Program-made: the position numbers and the translations under genes | Shown here: positions 29,704 to 42,619 of the stretch, piece by piece | How the letters are laid out: each line of letters starts with the position of its first letter | Position numbering within the stretch: the stretch's first letter is position 1 | The notes under the pieces: generated by a model | The model's input: only the letters and a program-made list of their open reading frames with translations | Told to the model about the DNA's origin: nothing | The model's database searches: none | Source: Combretum micranthum | Lineage: Eukaryota > Streptophyta > Magnoliopsida > Myrtales > Combretaceae | Length of the DNA stretch: 64,000 nucleotides | NCBI GenBank assembly: GCA_024138025.1 | Contig: JAMXBD010000576.1 | Coordinates: forward strand, 248,001 to 312,000 | Reading direction: 5' to 3'

Positions 29704-32700
29704 TATGTTGAATGGATTTTCTCTCTCCATTCGAGGTTTGATGTTTCAAGCCCATACAACCATAGATTTCAATTTTTCCTCATTCATTTAGTGGTGTTTT
29801 GGTGCCCACCCATTCATTAATTATGTAGTTGATTCAAGTGCCTACTCCACTTCCATTTTAATTCAGGCGACCCCGCACTACTATCTAAGTTTTTAGGCCT
29901 AGCCGTTGCCTAACTATTATGCCTTTTTCCCACAAAGGTATAATAACAAATGTAATGTGACTCACATATGTTATGCATAGGCAATTTGGTTACATGGTCA
30001 TTGCATATTATTTAAGTGAATTCACAGGCGATCATAGAGATTTTAGACACTTCAATTATATACTAAATCATACATATATCTATAACAATTTCCATTTCGA
30101 TATTCTTATCATCGATTCAATCAAGCAGAATTCACATGTACATTCCAATTTTTATCTTGCCTTAGTTCTAATACCACTACCATTACAAGCACAATCATAA
30201 GCATGAAATTTAAGGAAAGTGAACTCACTTTGCTATGATGCGAAATTTCTCTTAATCGTAATAGTCGTCGGAAAGATCTAGTCTGTTTCCCAAGTCTCCT
30301 AACAAAAGAAATACCTCTAATGAGTATTTCTATGAAGTTTAAATGAAACTTATAAATTCTATTCTAATAAGTTTGCCAAAGTTCGTCTAGGAGGGAATTC
30401 CAAATTAAAATGACCATAACTTGGTTATTTTAACTTAAAATTTCACATATGATATACTGATTTCTACCTATTCAACGAGAGCTATCTATTTCTAAAGTTA
30501 TTTTCATCAAAAATAGGGTATAGAATGTTATATGAGATTCCCAACCCACAAATCAAATTCTAATTTCAATCTAAGCATCATTGGCAAGCTTTGATAGATA
30601 CTTACTATCATTATATCTTGAAAGACTCTTTTATATACATATATAACTCAATATCATGCATGATTCATGGGCTTTGATCAATCTATTTCCCCATGTGCTT
30701 AGACAATGCTTTATGGGGTTTGAAAGGCACTATTTTTTTAAGTTTTGTTTCTACCATGTATATTATGTGTACATGCAATATCTACAAGTTATTATCATGA
30801 ATGTCATGAGATGAGCCATCTATATGTATATCCTTAATGATATTTGATAAACAAGAATTCTTTTAGAAAAATTTTGCTTTGCAAAACTTTTGAAATTACT
30901 TGACTTAATAAAACTAGTTTTATTTCTTGCAAAATACTTGTTTTTATCAAAGTACAACTATAATGACCTATATGCCTAACACCTTCATTATTTTAATAAA
31001 ATTCTTCATTTTGGTGTTGAAAAATAGATGTTTAAATAGGGGTTTTACCAAGTTACGAATTTTACAAGATTTTAAGGAATGAAAACATTGTTTAATCTAT
31101 ATTTTGAAACCTTTCCTTGTTTTAGGATTATACCTTCATAAATTTCATTTATCTTTGTCAAAATTCAGTCTTTATTACATGTATCCCCTAGGACTCCTAT
31201 TTTTTCTATTAAAATCCCATTTTAGCACAAGGAAATAAGTGTTTAAATAAAGGTTATTTCTAAATCCGAATTTTGGAAATCTATATTTGAGGTTACTTCT
31301 TTTGTAAAACTCATTTAATCTTTCTAAAATTAATTCCTAACTAAACTTACTCCTTAAGGCTTCTATTTCTTTAATAAAATCTTATTTTGGGGTTGAAAAA
31401 TAGGTGTTCACATATCAAGCCTTCCTTATTACGAATTTTAAGCTTGTTGTCGGGATTGAAACATAATGTTAACATAACTTTTGTAAACTTTTTTTGTTTT
31501 GAAAATATCCCTTAGTAAACCTAAGCTTCACTCATCAAAACCACTCATTTATGATACCTATTCTCTAAGCCTTTCATTTTTAATGAAAAATACTCATTTT
31601 GAAGTTGAAAATAGCTTTTCTATGTAGGGACCTTTTTATATCCGAATTTAAAAAAATTATTTTTATTGAAACTAAAATAGATCTTAAGCTTTCTAATATA
31701 TTCCCACTATTACCATACTACTACAAGTCTTTTATATACATAAAACAAAAACTAAGGTATTTATGTACTCAAAACAACTAGATTTAGTTTATTATACTAG
31801 TCATAAATGCAAATACACTTTGATCATTATGTAGATATGGTTGAATGATGAATATAAGCACAAAGCATTAATAATAACAACATAACTCAATAATAAAGCA
31901 AAATAACTTAAATAACAACATCTACAACATTATGATGACAAGGATCTCATGTTCAAGTGTTTTCACATCTCTAGCATAAAACTCATGGGGATTTTGAGTG
32001 GAATCACACATGTATGATCTTGCCATTACATGTTTTTAAGATGGTAGGGTATAGATCTATTACCTATTAAATGTGTGGAGTAAGAAAACTTGAAGAAAAA
32101 TGTGTGTGTGTGTGGGGGGGAGGGTCACGGCAACAAGGAGAGGGAGAGAGGGAGAGAAAACCAAAATGCAAGAGTTTCTTTAGAGAAAAATAGAGGAAAA
32201 TAAAAAGTGAAAGACATAAAAGGGTTTATATAGAGGATTAGATTAAAGTTTGTGTAATAAAATAAGGAATAAATAAAACAAATTGAGAGGAGAAAAGATG
32301 GATGGGCACCGATTCACTAAGGGGGAGAGAGAGGGAGATGTGTGATAATTTTGTGTAATAAAATTCAAAATTTATAAGTATATTATGTAATAAAATATAT
32401 TGGAAAGGTAAATGTAAGGAAAATGATGTAATATTGTAAGAATAGGTTGTAAGGATATAAGAATAGGGAGGGGCACCGGTTCACTAAGGGGGAGAGAGAA
32501 GGAGATGTGTGATAATTTTGTGTAATAAAACTCAAAATTTAAAAGTATATTATGTAATAAAATGTATTGGAAAGGTAAATGTAATGAAAATCATGTAATA
32601 TTGTAAGAATAGGTTATAAGGATGTAAAAATAGGGTATGGGTGGTTGTCCTTATGAATAGTGGGATTAGAAATTAAAAGTAGATTAGACAATTAAAGTAC

Positions 32701-33091
32701 CAGTAGTAATGAAAATACAATAAAAATGCTATAACTATAACTTTTATAACCCAAATAATTATATAACTAATATATTTCAAAATCTTATGAAATTATGAGT
32801 TTAATGATACTAATAACATATTTTTAGTATCTTGGTCCTTGGGACACGCTTTTCAAAATCTGTATCCGATCGGGTTCGAAATAGGTCGAAAATTCACTTT
32901 AAGCATCCTAATATTATTACGAATCAATCTACAGTCTCTACTCATATTTTGACTTCTTGATTTAAGAACACGGGGTTGCTGGATCTAAACTGCTAGAGTT
33001 TCCTGGGAATTTGTTGACTTAAGGTATCCGGTTGACTTTCTGGTTTGGGTTTGAACTCGAATTTACCCTAAAAAAAAATTAGGGGTTTACA
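29704..33091 (-). repeat. 3' LTR of an autonomous-type T2 element, minus strand, U5 end missing
   Basis: The LTR start, reverse complement TGTAAACCCCTAATTT, is at 33091 and abuts a PPT and integrase gene on the minus strand, so this is the 3' LTR. Hairpin 2 is at 29710-29732 and hairpin 1 at about 30394-30446. The last 0.5 kb (toward TGTCAC) is missing, replaced by a fusion at 29703. It contains a 167-bp tandem duplication (32304-32637). Confidence 0.8.
32304..32637. repeat. 167-bp tandem duplication within T2 LTR
   Basis: Copies begin GGGCACCGATTCACTAAGGG (32304) and GGGCACCGGTTCACTAAGGG (32471) and run in parallel to AATAGG. The homologous LTR at 45935-47817 has a single copy (from about 47187), so the duplication arose in this LTR. 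Confidence 0.85.
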
Positions 33092-33093
33092 AC

Positions 33094-33107
33094 CTACCCC
33101 ACTTAAA
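33094..33107 (-). other. Polypurine tract of autonomous-type T2 element
   Basis: On the minus strand CTTTAAGTGGGGTAGG directly precedes TGTAAACCCC, almost the same as the PPT at 20593. This ties the integrase fragment to the same family as the gag-only element. Confidence 0.8.
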
Positions 33108-33149
33108 GAAAGTTTTGTCATCAAAACTTGAAAAACATACCTGATTCCT

Positions 33150-34102
33150 CAAATAAATTGGGGTATTTCTGTTGCATGTCGTTTTCCACCTCCTAGGTTG
33201 CTTCCTCGTGCGAGTGATTCCTTCAAAGAACCTTAACATATTTGATTTCCTTATTTCTCAATTTTTGAATCTTTTGGTCTAGAATCTGCACTGGATGTTC
33301 TTCATAAGTTAGATTCTCCTTTAACAACACTGGTTCTAATTCCAAAACTTGATCTGGGTCGGCTACATGCTTTCGAAGAATAGAGATGTGAAAAACATTG
33401 TGTACTCCAAAAAGATTTGGTGGTAAAGCAAGGTGATACTCCAACTCTCCAACTCATTCAAGTACTTCGAATGGACCAATATACCGGGAGCTTAACTTTC
33501 CTTGCGAGCAGAATCGATGAATACTCTTGATAGGATTTACTTTTAAGTACACATGATCTCCTATCTGAAACTTAAGAACCCTCCTTTTCAGATTTGTCCA
33601 ACTCTTTTGTTGATCTTGAGCCTCTTTCATTCGTTGTTGTATGACTCGTACCTTATCAGCGACATCTTGTATAAGGTCCGGTCCAAGAACTGATTTCTCC
33701 ACATCATCCTAAAAAAACGGTGATCTGCACTTTCGTCCATATAAAGCTTCATAGGGTGGCATCTTAATTGTCGAGTGATAACTGTTGTTGTAAGAAGACT
33801 CCATTAAGGGCAAGTGTGCTTCCTAACTTCCCGTAAACTCCATCACACATGCTCGAAGCACATCTTCTTTGTATGGTTCGCTCAGACTGTCCACTGGTCT
33901 GAGGATGATATGCCATGCTAAAGTGCAACTTAGTTCCCATACACTTTTGCATGCTCCCCCAAAACTTGGACACAAACCTTGGGTTCGATTTGACACAATC
34001 CTAGCTAGTACTCCATGTAGACGAACTATTTCCTTGATGTAAAGCTTTGCCAATTTATCCATAGAATAAGTCATACAGATTGGTAGGAAGTATGCGAACT
34101 TT
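33150..34102 (-). pseudogene. Integrase core end and chromodomain tail, autonomous-type T2 element
   Basis: Reading right to left: TKFAYFLPICMTYSMDKLAKLY, then IKEIVRLHG (integrase core), a segment ending in the ERTIQ-type block with the catalytic Glu, VIQQRMKEAQDQQKSW, GDHVYLKV, YIGPFEVLE (GPY/F), LPPNLFGVHNVFHISILRK, and a tail IKYVKV...EEATxEVENDMQQKYPNLF, the chromodomain-like end of Tekay-type chromoviruses. Two tail tryptophans have become stops (TGG to TGA and TAG) and several frameshifts are present. The first Asp of the core lies beyond 34102, where a T2 LTR interrupts. Gag, protease, RT and RNase H are absent from the window for this element. Confidence 0.85.
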
Positions 34103-34107
34103 GTAAT

Positions 34108-37100
34108 TGTCACGCCAACGAGTACTATAAACGTGACAGCCCGCCGTACACAATATTAAAACTTAAGAATGACTACCTCAGTCACTCGAAAGCTTCTATA
34201 TCGATACAAGGTGTACATTCATATCAAAGGAAGATCGGTGAAGTAATGCATTTTAAGATATTGGCAGCGGAACATACAAAATAATACTTAATATATTGCA
34301 TTGAAATATAAAGTCTTACAACTTCTAAGGGGCATTCTCCCGATAATAACAACATGGTTCTACTAAAGATAAAATAACTAAAGCTAGAAGATTTTAGAAA
34401 AAATCTACTATTAGACTTCAAAATAGAATTCTCCAAAAGCTTCCCAAAATAAGGATTCTACCCGAGGGATCAAGATGGTCTCGGGTGCAAAAGATAATCC
34501 TGCAATATCAAAAGTCTAGAGGAGTATAAGCATAACTAGCTTAGTGAGATATTCCTTACACAAAAGTATTCATATAGATAATCAACCAAGTTTATTAAAC
34601 AAGCATATGAGATGTAACAACCATATTATCAAATAGTACATACGACTGTCCAGTTTCGTATGTGTGATCGATTTAACCCTCCATCGGTGGTTAGGGAATG
34701 CTTTGAACTGGGTCCCAAACGACCTCCGTAAAGTTGCGCACGTCTTGGGGCTCCAACAAACCGTACTACTAGTCCCCGGGCTTTCCTTACCCAAAGCGAT
34801 TGATCCAGCTTGGCTATAATTGAGACCGTATTCCCCGAACATCCTAAACTCTCAAGGTTGTAGTAAGGCAGCTTACCTTTCTGGTCCCACGCTGAGGATT
34901 AGTAGCAAAATTTCGAAATGATATTCTAAATAATATGCATGAGCAATTTGTTATATGGGGATTCAATATAATATTAAATCATTTAAAGCGATCAAGTAAT
35001 ATTTGCACACATAACAATACATACATAGAAACATTTATATCAATCACAAATCGGGTTCTGATATACTTATTGTTCATTGATCGCACACAACGATTCACAT
35101 ACATAATTTTCATGATAACCCGCATGCATATTAATTTTATCTTTTCCTAATATCTAGTGCTCTATTCTACAAGCACATGCATGAATACATAAACATAAAG
35201 GAAACTCACTCGTCCATAGCGTTCTTCTAGGAGTCGAAGTAATCCTCAGGAAGAGAAGATCTTGGTCTCGACACCTAAACAAAAGAAATACCCGACATGA
35301 GTATTTCATCCAAGATCTATTCAAACTATATAATTCTATCTTATTGAATTCATCAAAAATCGTATGAATGGAAATCCCAACTTAAAATGGCCATAACTTA
35401 CCCATTTTAACTCGGAATTTCGCATATTATATACCGATTTCTACCTACTCGAACAGATCTATCTATTTCTAAGGTTATTTTTTTATCAAAAGAAGTTATT
35501 TGGGTCTGCAATAGTAACGTAGAAATTTGGTGCGAAAATTCCAATTTCAAAACTTGAGTTTCAAACTTTTTTCACTCAGAGCTTTGTAAAAAATATAGAT
35601 ATTTCGTATGGTTAAAAAAAAAAAAAACCCTTTGAACACATATATATAGACTCAAACCATATGCATGAATTTAGTGGTGTTGTCTCAACAATGATCTTGT
35701 AAAACAATGTGTCTTGAAAGTAAGAAAAGCTAAGACTTAAAATCTCTTTTTAATTTTGTTTGGAAAATTTATTAGTAAGTATTTCCTTCTTTTAACTCCA
35801 TTTCTTAAATTTTCAAAAGTAATTTTAATCTTCTTAAATTCCTACAACTTTATTTCTAATGGCTAGAAAATGTAGCTTTCTAAATATTTTTGGTTATGTG
35901 TTCTAAAGCTTTTCTAATGTTAGATCCACTTAAAAGAATAATATCAATGGTCTTATAAGTTAATTTTGAAAAACTTATCAGACTTTAGTATTTTAGAGTG
36001 TCGGTAGAAAACTTTGATAAATGAGTTTAGGAAAACTTTTGGTTAAACAAGGAATTAAGTTTAAAGAAACTTTCTTATTTTTATTGGTTTAAAAGAGAGT
36101 TTGTAATAACTTTATTTTCATTGATAGAATATCATATAGTATTATTACTAAAACTTGAGCTAAACTTATATAACTTTAGAAAATATTTATTAAGATAAAA
36201 TAATTTCTTATGTGACAAATTTTTTTTAAAGAGAGTTCTTGTTTTTATTTCTTAAGAAAGCTCATTTTCATTATGGTTGAGACAATAACAACATGTTCAT
36301 GCATGAATGAGAATATTCACTATGAGAAATATAATAAAAACAACATAATAAGATAAAGCATAAAAGTAAAGTCAAGTATTGGGAACCTCAGCTTCATCAA
36401 GTATCCCGGGATTATGAATAGACTAGTCCTCAAAAAAAAAAAAAAAGAAAAGCAAAGAAATAAAATTGTTTTGACTTGATATGGACAAGTCTAAGACTAG
36501 AAAGACTAGTCTTAATAATTGCATAAAACAAGTAAATAAATAAATTGCAAGACTTAAAAATAAATAAATAACAAATGAGCTTATATGCTCTAAATAAATA
36601 TATATACATAATATACATAATACTTTATATAAGTTAGATTAGAACAATAAACAATAATAACAACATAAAGAAAAATAAAGACATGAACAAAAACAAAACA
36701 TGAATAAATTGTTGCTTCTTTAATTCTCATGATTATAAGAAACATATACTAAACTCATGTTAAGTTGTATGAACATGATGAGTGAATAAGAGAAATTTAC
36801 TAAGGTTTATGTGTTTGTTGAAGAAGAATGGAATGGTTTGTAGTAATATGTGGAAATGGGTTTTCTAAAGAAAAGAGAGAACTTGAGACAGATTTTGAGA
36901 GAGAGGTTTTATGGAGTGATTTTGGGAGAGTTTTAGTAAGTTGTGTGAAAGAATGAAGGAGGAATGGGGTATTTATAGATTTTTTGAGTGGAAATTAGAT
37001 GTAATTAAATAAAATGGAAAAGAAAATAAATTGAGATGGAGAGGAGAGAGGGGCACCAGTTTGCTTAGTATAGGGGGAGAAATTGATTTGTTTTGTTTGT

Positions 37101-37672
37101 TTTATAATAAAAGAAGTAATGTGCAAAGTGTGATGTGATTAAAGTTGTATGGGAGGTAAATTGTAAGGTATATGCATAGTAGAGTGTAAAAATGAGTGTA
37201 AAAAAAGTAGAGATAGATGAATAGTAAGGAATAGTAGAAAAGTACTATGAATAGTAGACTAGACAATTAAAATACCTATAGTAAAGAGAATACGCGTAAA
37301 TGGCCTATATCGATATTTTTAGTTACTGAAAAATTCTAAAACTGATATTTTTGAAATCCTTATATTTTTACAATCTATTGGTGTTGTTGGAATATTTTCA
37401 CTATCGGTGCATTAGGGCACGGTTTTTGAAAACTGATCCTATTTGGATCCGAAGGACACTTGAAAATTACGAATCTGATATTTTTAAGCTTTCCTAAGTT
37501 ATTACAAACCATATTCCCAATTATTTCAATTTCGTTTTCTAGGGTTTAAGAACACATGATTTCCGGATCTAGATTTACTAAACTAAACATAGAACTAGGT
37601 TAAATTTAGGGTTTCATTTTGACTTCCGTTTCTTAGGGTTTGCTTATATTATCGAAAAATCTAGGGCTTACC
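34108..37672 (-). mobile_element. Solo T2-like LTR, minus strand, 3.57 kb
   Basis: The segment starts TGTCACGCC and ends in ...CTAGGGCTTACC, flanked by a perfect 5-bp repeat GTAAT (34103-34107, 37673-37677). It carries the TATA box (36971-36977, minus), hairpin 1 (35371-35423) and hairpin 3 (ACATACGA 34638-34645 with TCGTATGT 34656-34663). It is clearly distinct from the 12-kb element's LTR and nearly matches the LTR starting at 63645. The left flank is integrase but the right flank is LTR-like, discussed in the findings. Confidence 0.8.
34638..34663 (-). other. Stem-loop 3 in divergent T2 LTR (compensated)
   Basis: ACATACGA and TCGTATGT form a perfect 8-bp stem. Relative to CATATGA/TCATATG in other copies, the T-A pair is replaced by C-G on both arms. 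Confidence 0.8.
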
Positions 37673-38235
37673 GTAATTAACTAGTCTTTTGCACTATCCA
37701 TTACTATTCATTACACAATTTTAATATTCTTGTAAACCCTTATATTTTTAGATAAATATTTTATATATCATAGAAAATTCTGTTTTTTAAAAATTTAGTT
37801 CGTTTCAAGTTTTTACGGGATCAGTTTCTGTTTAAGACTCGATACTAAAAATAAAATAATTGATTTAATAATTTGAAAATATTTGATAAATATTGTTATT
37901 TTCATAAAATAACTTTTTAGAATTTTTCAGGTTATAAAAATATCAATTATAGCCCATATTCGCGTATTTTGATCATACCGGTAACTTATTTGATAATTCA
38001 CTAAAATAAATTAATTATTTATCTTATTTTAATTATGAAAAATCTACTACAAAAATTTGGATTTCTTTTTCTATTTTTTTTCTTATTTTTATTTCATTTA
38101 TGAAGAAAGTACTCTTACAAACCCATACCTTTAAGTACACTTTTCACACATCACTTCTTTTTCACTTCAATCTTTCTACACTTCACTCATCACTTCATGG
38201 CAGATTTTTCTCCTCTTTTTGTTGCCTTTGTCCTT
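37673..38235 (+). mobile_element. T2-type LTR start fragments, plus strand
   Basis: Around 37685-37720 the CTATCCATTACTATTCATTAC block of a T2 promoter region appears, followed at 37731 by a new LTR start, TGTAAACCCTTATATTTTTAG. That piece runs to about 38235 and contains the CGCGTATTTTGATCATACCGG block. No complete LTR can be assembled here. Confidence 0.55.
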
Positions 38236-39127
38236 TGAAATACCCCAAAAATTTATTAAAGTAAAGATATTTGAAGCCCTAGAAAATTTCAGTAAATAGT
38301 TCTAAAGATGAACTTTGAAAATAAAACCCTAAAAGTCACTCCGAATTGAAACAGAACTTTGATAAGTCCCAAACTCCGAACGAATCGGAAATTTCTGAAT
38401 CGTGAGAAAAATAAGAAATCTCGGAAATAAAATAGCAACTCAATATACTTCCATGCTGAAACCTCTATGTACGACAAATTTCCTATTTAACTCTAACTTA
38501 TAAATTCGGGTAAAATAGAGCCCTAAAGCAAATTGCTAAGAAGTAAATAGTGATTAACCTTCGGAAATAAAACTCAATCCGAAGAATTCCGAGAACGTTG
38601 TGAGATATTAAATACTTATGATAATCGCCCTTAAAATAAATCTCACCAAGCAGATAAGCCATATAAGTATAAAATATCAGTTTTATATGGGCAATGGTGT
38701 AAACTGGAAGGTTAACTGGGGAACCTAAGTCCCCAAAACTCCCAAGAAACTCGTAACTTAGATCCGGCAATCTCGTATTCCTAAACCAAGGAGTTGGAAT
38801 AGGAGGAAAGGGCGTAATCGGTTCGTATTAAGTTTAGGATGCTCTGGAAAGATGAGATTAACGAATGTTCTATCTATTCCAATCCAGTCAGATACCGACT
38901 TCGAAAAGCGCGTTCGGAGATCCGCAATATTAAAAACATGATATTTATGCCGTTAGACTCATGTTTTATGATAATCTTTAAAATGTTAGTTTATAAGTTT
39001 TCAATAGCTAGAATTTCATGATTTTTGCAAATTTACCTGTATCATTATACTACCGGGGGGGTCTTTCAGTACGGTCTACCACTATTCATTACATAATTTA
39101 TTTTTATTTCTATTTTATTTTTATTCT
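38236..39127 (+). mobile_element. T2-type LTR, plus strand (part 1 of 2)
   Basis: The segment starts TGAAATACCCCAAAAATTT, a mutated T2 LTR start, and runs through the ACCACTATTCATTAC block. It is interrupted at 39128 by another LTR and resumes at 42620. No clear target-site duplication is seen at its outer ends. Confidence 0.65.
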
Positions 39128-41824
39128 TGTAATATATACCCTAGCTTCGTAGTAATCGAATAAACTTCGAAAAACCGAGAACGAAACCCTATATCAGTTT
39201 AGTGCAAGCTTAGTGAGAGGAGCCTAGGAACCCTAAATCCGGCTTTCCTTTGGTTTTATAATAAAAGAAGTTTTATAAAGTGAATGAAGTTGAATTATTG
39301 TTCTAAAGTATATTTTAAACCTTTGAAAGTTTTAAATTCGGGAATTTTTCAATTCCGAGCCTTCCCGAGCTTAATTACGGAAAAGCGTGCTCCGAGCCAC
39401 GGATTCAGAAAAATGTTCCGGAATATTCATTAGAACCGTAATTTTATAAGGACTCCAAAAATATCAATTTTATAATTTTCGAGCTATAAAAATTACAGTT
39501 ATAGCCTTTTTCCCGTGTTTTCGTTACAACCGGTAAAGTAGATGTCTTGTCTACTATTTGCAAGTACAACCTACACTACACACTACCCATACCCTATTCT
39601 TACATCCTTACAACTACTCAATTATATTTTCTTTTCCAAGAAATTTTTGTCTCCTATTAAATTATCACTTTTATTACATTTTATTACACAAATTTCAAAT
39701 TTATCAAATTTCACACACACACACACATCCCCTCCCCCATATGGCCGGCCCCTCCCCTTCTTTTCCCCCTCATTTGTGCCTTTTCTTTATCTATTTTATT
39801 AACTAAAACCCTAATCCACTTAATATATATACTAAATGTTTATTCTCTCTCTTCATTTTCCAAAAAGTCACAAAACACTCCCTCTTCTCTCCCCCATGTT
39901 GCCGTGAGCCCCTCCCCATTCCACACACACACACAACAAGCTCTTTTCTTCTTCATTTCTTCATCAAAGCCTTCCTTAGGTGATGATTTTTAAGTTATTA
40001 CTCCTAAATCTTGTAATGGCAAGACTTTTCTTGTGTGTTTTCCACCTTAAACCCCATGAGCAAATGCTAGGGATGAGAAAACACTAATACAAGAATCTCA
40101 AGCCATCACAAGAAGTGGATCTAAAGTTTAAATGAGTTTTTGTTGAAGATAGTGTTGTGTTCATGCATGTAAAGTAGGGATCATGCATAGATATTCATGT
40201 TCATGCCATGAAGTCCATGAATCATGCATGATATTTAGTAGATCTAGTGTTTAGACATCCACATCTTCATCTACATTCATGTTCATGTGTTTATTTTGAT
40301 TTTCATTCCTTGATGATCATGAAAGTGTAGCTTTGCCTATGTATAGATATATTAAATGATAGATCTACATGTATAGAAGACTAGAAACTTGAAAAGGAAA
40401 TTATTTTGTTAGGAAAGCTTAGTTGAAAATTCGGATGACTTTGAAACCCTATTTTAAAAGCCACCAAAACCACTTCAAAACTTGTATTTTTCATGAAACA
40501 TGAAGGGTATGTGTAATAGGTGTCTTGAAGGAATGATTTTCACAAGTCTAAATGAGTTTAGGCATGAGTAAAATGTAGAACAAGTAGTGGAGTTAAAATG
40601 AAAAATATTGAGATAGTGAGTTGTAGTTAAATTCGTATTTGTGGATAGTGCCTACATAAACACTTAGTATCTAAGCTTAGATGACATGTTTTATGAACTA
40701 TATGAAGTCTTTAGATAATACATATATTGGAGCCCCAATTTTTGATGCATTAAACAAGTTTTCTCATAAGGGAATTGCAAGAAAATGAAAATATCAAAAT
40801 TCGGATTTTTCTAAGTAGCCCATTCAAACACATATTTACTCAATGAAAAATATGGATTTTTATGCATGAATGAAGGTGATGATTAATATGGAAGTTGGGA
40901 ACTCATTTTTAATTAGATGATAAGTAAATTCTAAGGATAAAATCATAAAAAACATTAGGGGAGGTAAGATTGGTAATAATGACTTGTTATAAGGAATCAT
41001 CAAGGAATTTCCTAATAGTTAGGAATTCATAAGAGTCCATACTCAAAGATCATCAAAATCATGCATATATGGAGTTCATTACATGATATTCATGTTAGAA
41101 ATTCATTCATATACCATTTATACATGAATCATCAACTAGGAACGTTTCTCATCAAAAGCAAAGCAAATTTTCGGAATTGGAAGGTTTACGGAACAGATCT
41201 GATCCTACTGTTCCGTGACCTTAATGTTTTCAAAACTTGAAATTAATATTAGAAATAGATAGATTTTTGGAGTAGATAGAGATCGATATAAAATTTGCGA
41301 AATTCCGAGTTAAAATGACCGAGTTATGGCTGTTTTAAGTTGGAACTTCCGCAAATAGCGAGAATTCCGATTTTGTGTAGTTTAGATACATAGTTTGAAT
41401 TAGTTTAGTGATGAGATTCTTATTAGGCTAATCTTATTTGGTAGGTGAACCCGAACACGACGAGACCGTATCACCGACCACCGTTGCTAAGAGACCGGCG
41501 TACCATGGCCGAGTGAGTTTTACTTCCACTCTCAATTGATGATTGTGATTGTAATGTAGTGGCACTAGTAGTGTAGGCAAAGATAAAAACGAATATGCAT
41601 GATGGGGTATATGGGAATTATATATGTATTTGTCTGCTGTTGATGCGTGGAATGGAACTTAAGAAATATCGAAACCGGGTGTTAAACTATTGACTGATTA
41701 GCTAGTATCTTATATTGAATGTTTGTGAACACTTGTTGGACACCTAAAAGAATTGAACTAATGTATATTCGACTGCAACGATAATTGGATTCATTCATAT
41801 CACGATGGGGATGGAGCATTGGCA

Positions 41825-41948
41825 TTGGTTGGTTTTTCGTGATCCATAAAACGAATATGTTGGTTAATTGTGATCCATAAAACGAATTGGTTGGTTTTTC
41901 GTGATCCATAAAACGAATATGTTGGTTAATCGTGATCCATAAAACGAA
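41825..41948 (+). repeat. 62-bp tandem repeat (two copies) in solo LTR
   Basis: Both copies start TTGGTTGGTTTTTCGTGATC, at 41825 and 41887. Each is itself a pair of 31-bp half-units sharing TGATCCATAAAACGAA. The array occupies the same LTR position as the unrelated minisatellite of the 12-kb element. Confidence 0.85.
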
Positions 41949-42013
41949 ATATTGTTAGTTGACCATGAGCTTAAATGGCGTCGTACCACAGGATTCGTTA
42001 ATCTGCTCACCCG

Positions 42014-42063
42014 GGATGGAGGGCGCAAGTCCATCCACATATGATTTCCAGTTGGTCATATGT
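42014..42063 (+). other. Tandem stem-loops 2 and 3 in solo LTR (compensated)
   Basis: GGATGGA (42014-42020) pairs with TCCATCC (42030-42036), and ACATATGA (42037-42044) pairs with TCATATGT (42056-42063). Two A-T pairs of the 12-kb element's stem 2 are G-C here, changed on both arms. Confidence 0.85.
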
Positions 42064-42619
42064 TTGTTGAACTCATTCGTTTGTTGCATTCCACTTGGTT
42101 GATTAACTACTTGCTTGAATGTTTTGTATTAATTGTGATTCGGAAGTTTCACTTACTAAGCTAGTGTAGCTTATACCCCGATAGTTTCCTGTTGCAGTAT
42201 GAATACCTTTAGCTATCTCCGAGGACCCAGGGACATCAAGTACAGCTCTTAGAAGTTGAGGAGCTTTTTGTTTTGGCCAGGTCCTAAAAGTAGAAATGGA
42301 CTTCTGATCCTGTTTCCAGGAACCAGTGTTGGAAGGATAAGACAAGGAATCTTGTGAGCTTGAGAATTTTAGTATTGTTATTGGGGATATGCCCCCGTTC
42401 ATGTAACAGGATAATTTTCTGCAAGACGGTCATGATTTACATTCTTACTGCTATGTATGTCTCCTTGAGCTACTATGAATCAGAGCATGGTCTACGTACG
42501 TTGAGAGTGAGCTTACACCCGATATTTAAACTCATGAGAAGACTAAGGTTGTTTTACTTGAGTTTAAAAATCGAGTGTGGCGGACTGTCGCGTGTAGGGC
42601 ATACTTTGGGGTGTGACAA

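Larger units (their letters stand above)
39128..42619 (+). mobile_element. Solo T2-like LTR, plus strand, 3.5 kb
   Basis: The segment starts TGTAATATATACCC and ends TGGGGTGTGACA, with hairpin 1 (41297-41353), a minisatellite (41825-41948), hairpins 2 and 3 (42014-42063) and the CTTATACCCC...TGTTGCAG block (42167-42199). It sits inside the T2 LTR of 38236-45934. Flanking pentamers (ATTCT, ATATT) match only partly. It has no internal region. Confidence 0.75.

Noticed and set aside
39542..39806. Two overlapping plus-strand ORFs of 82-86 codons
   Set aside because: They cover the low-complexity CA- and CT-rich promoter region of a T2 LTR. No family resemblance and no conservation in other copies.
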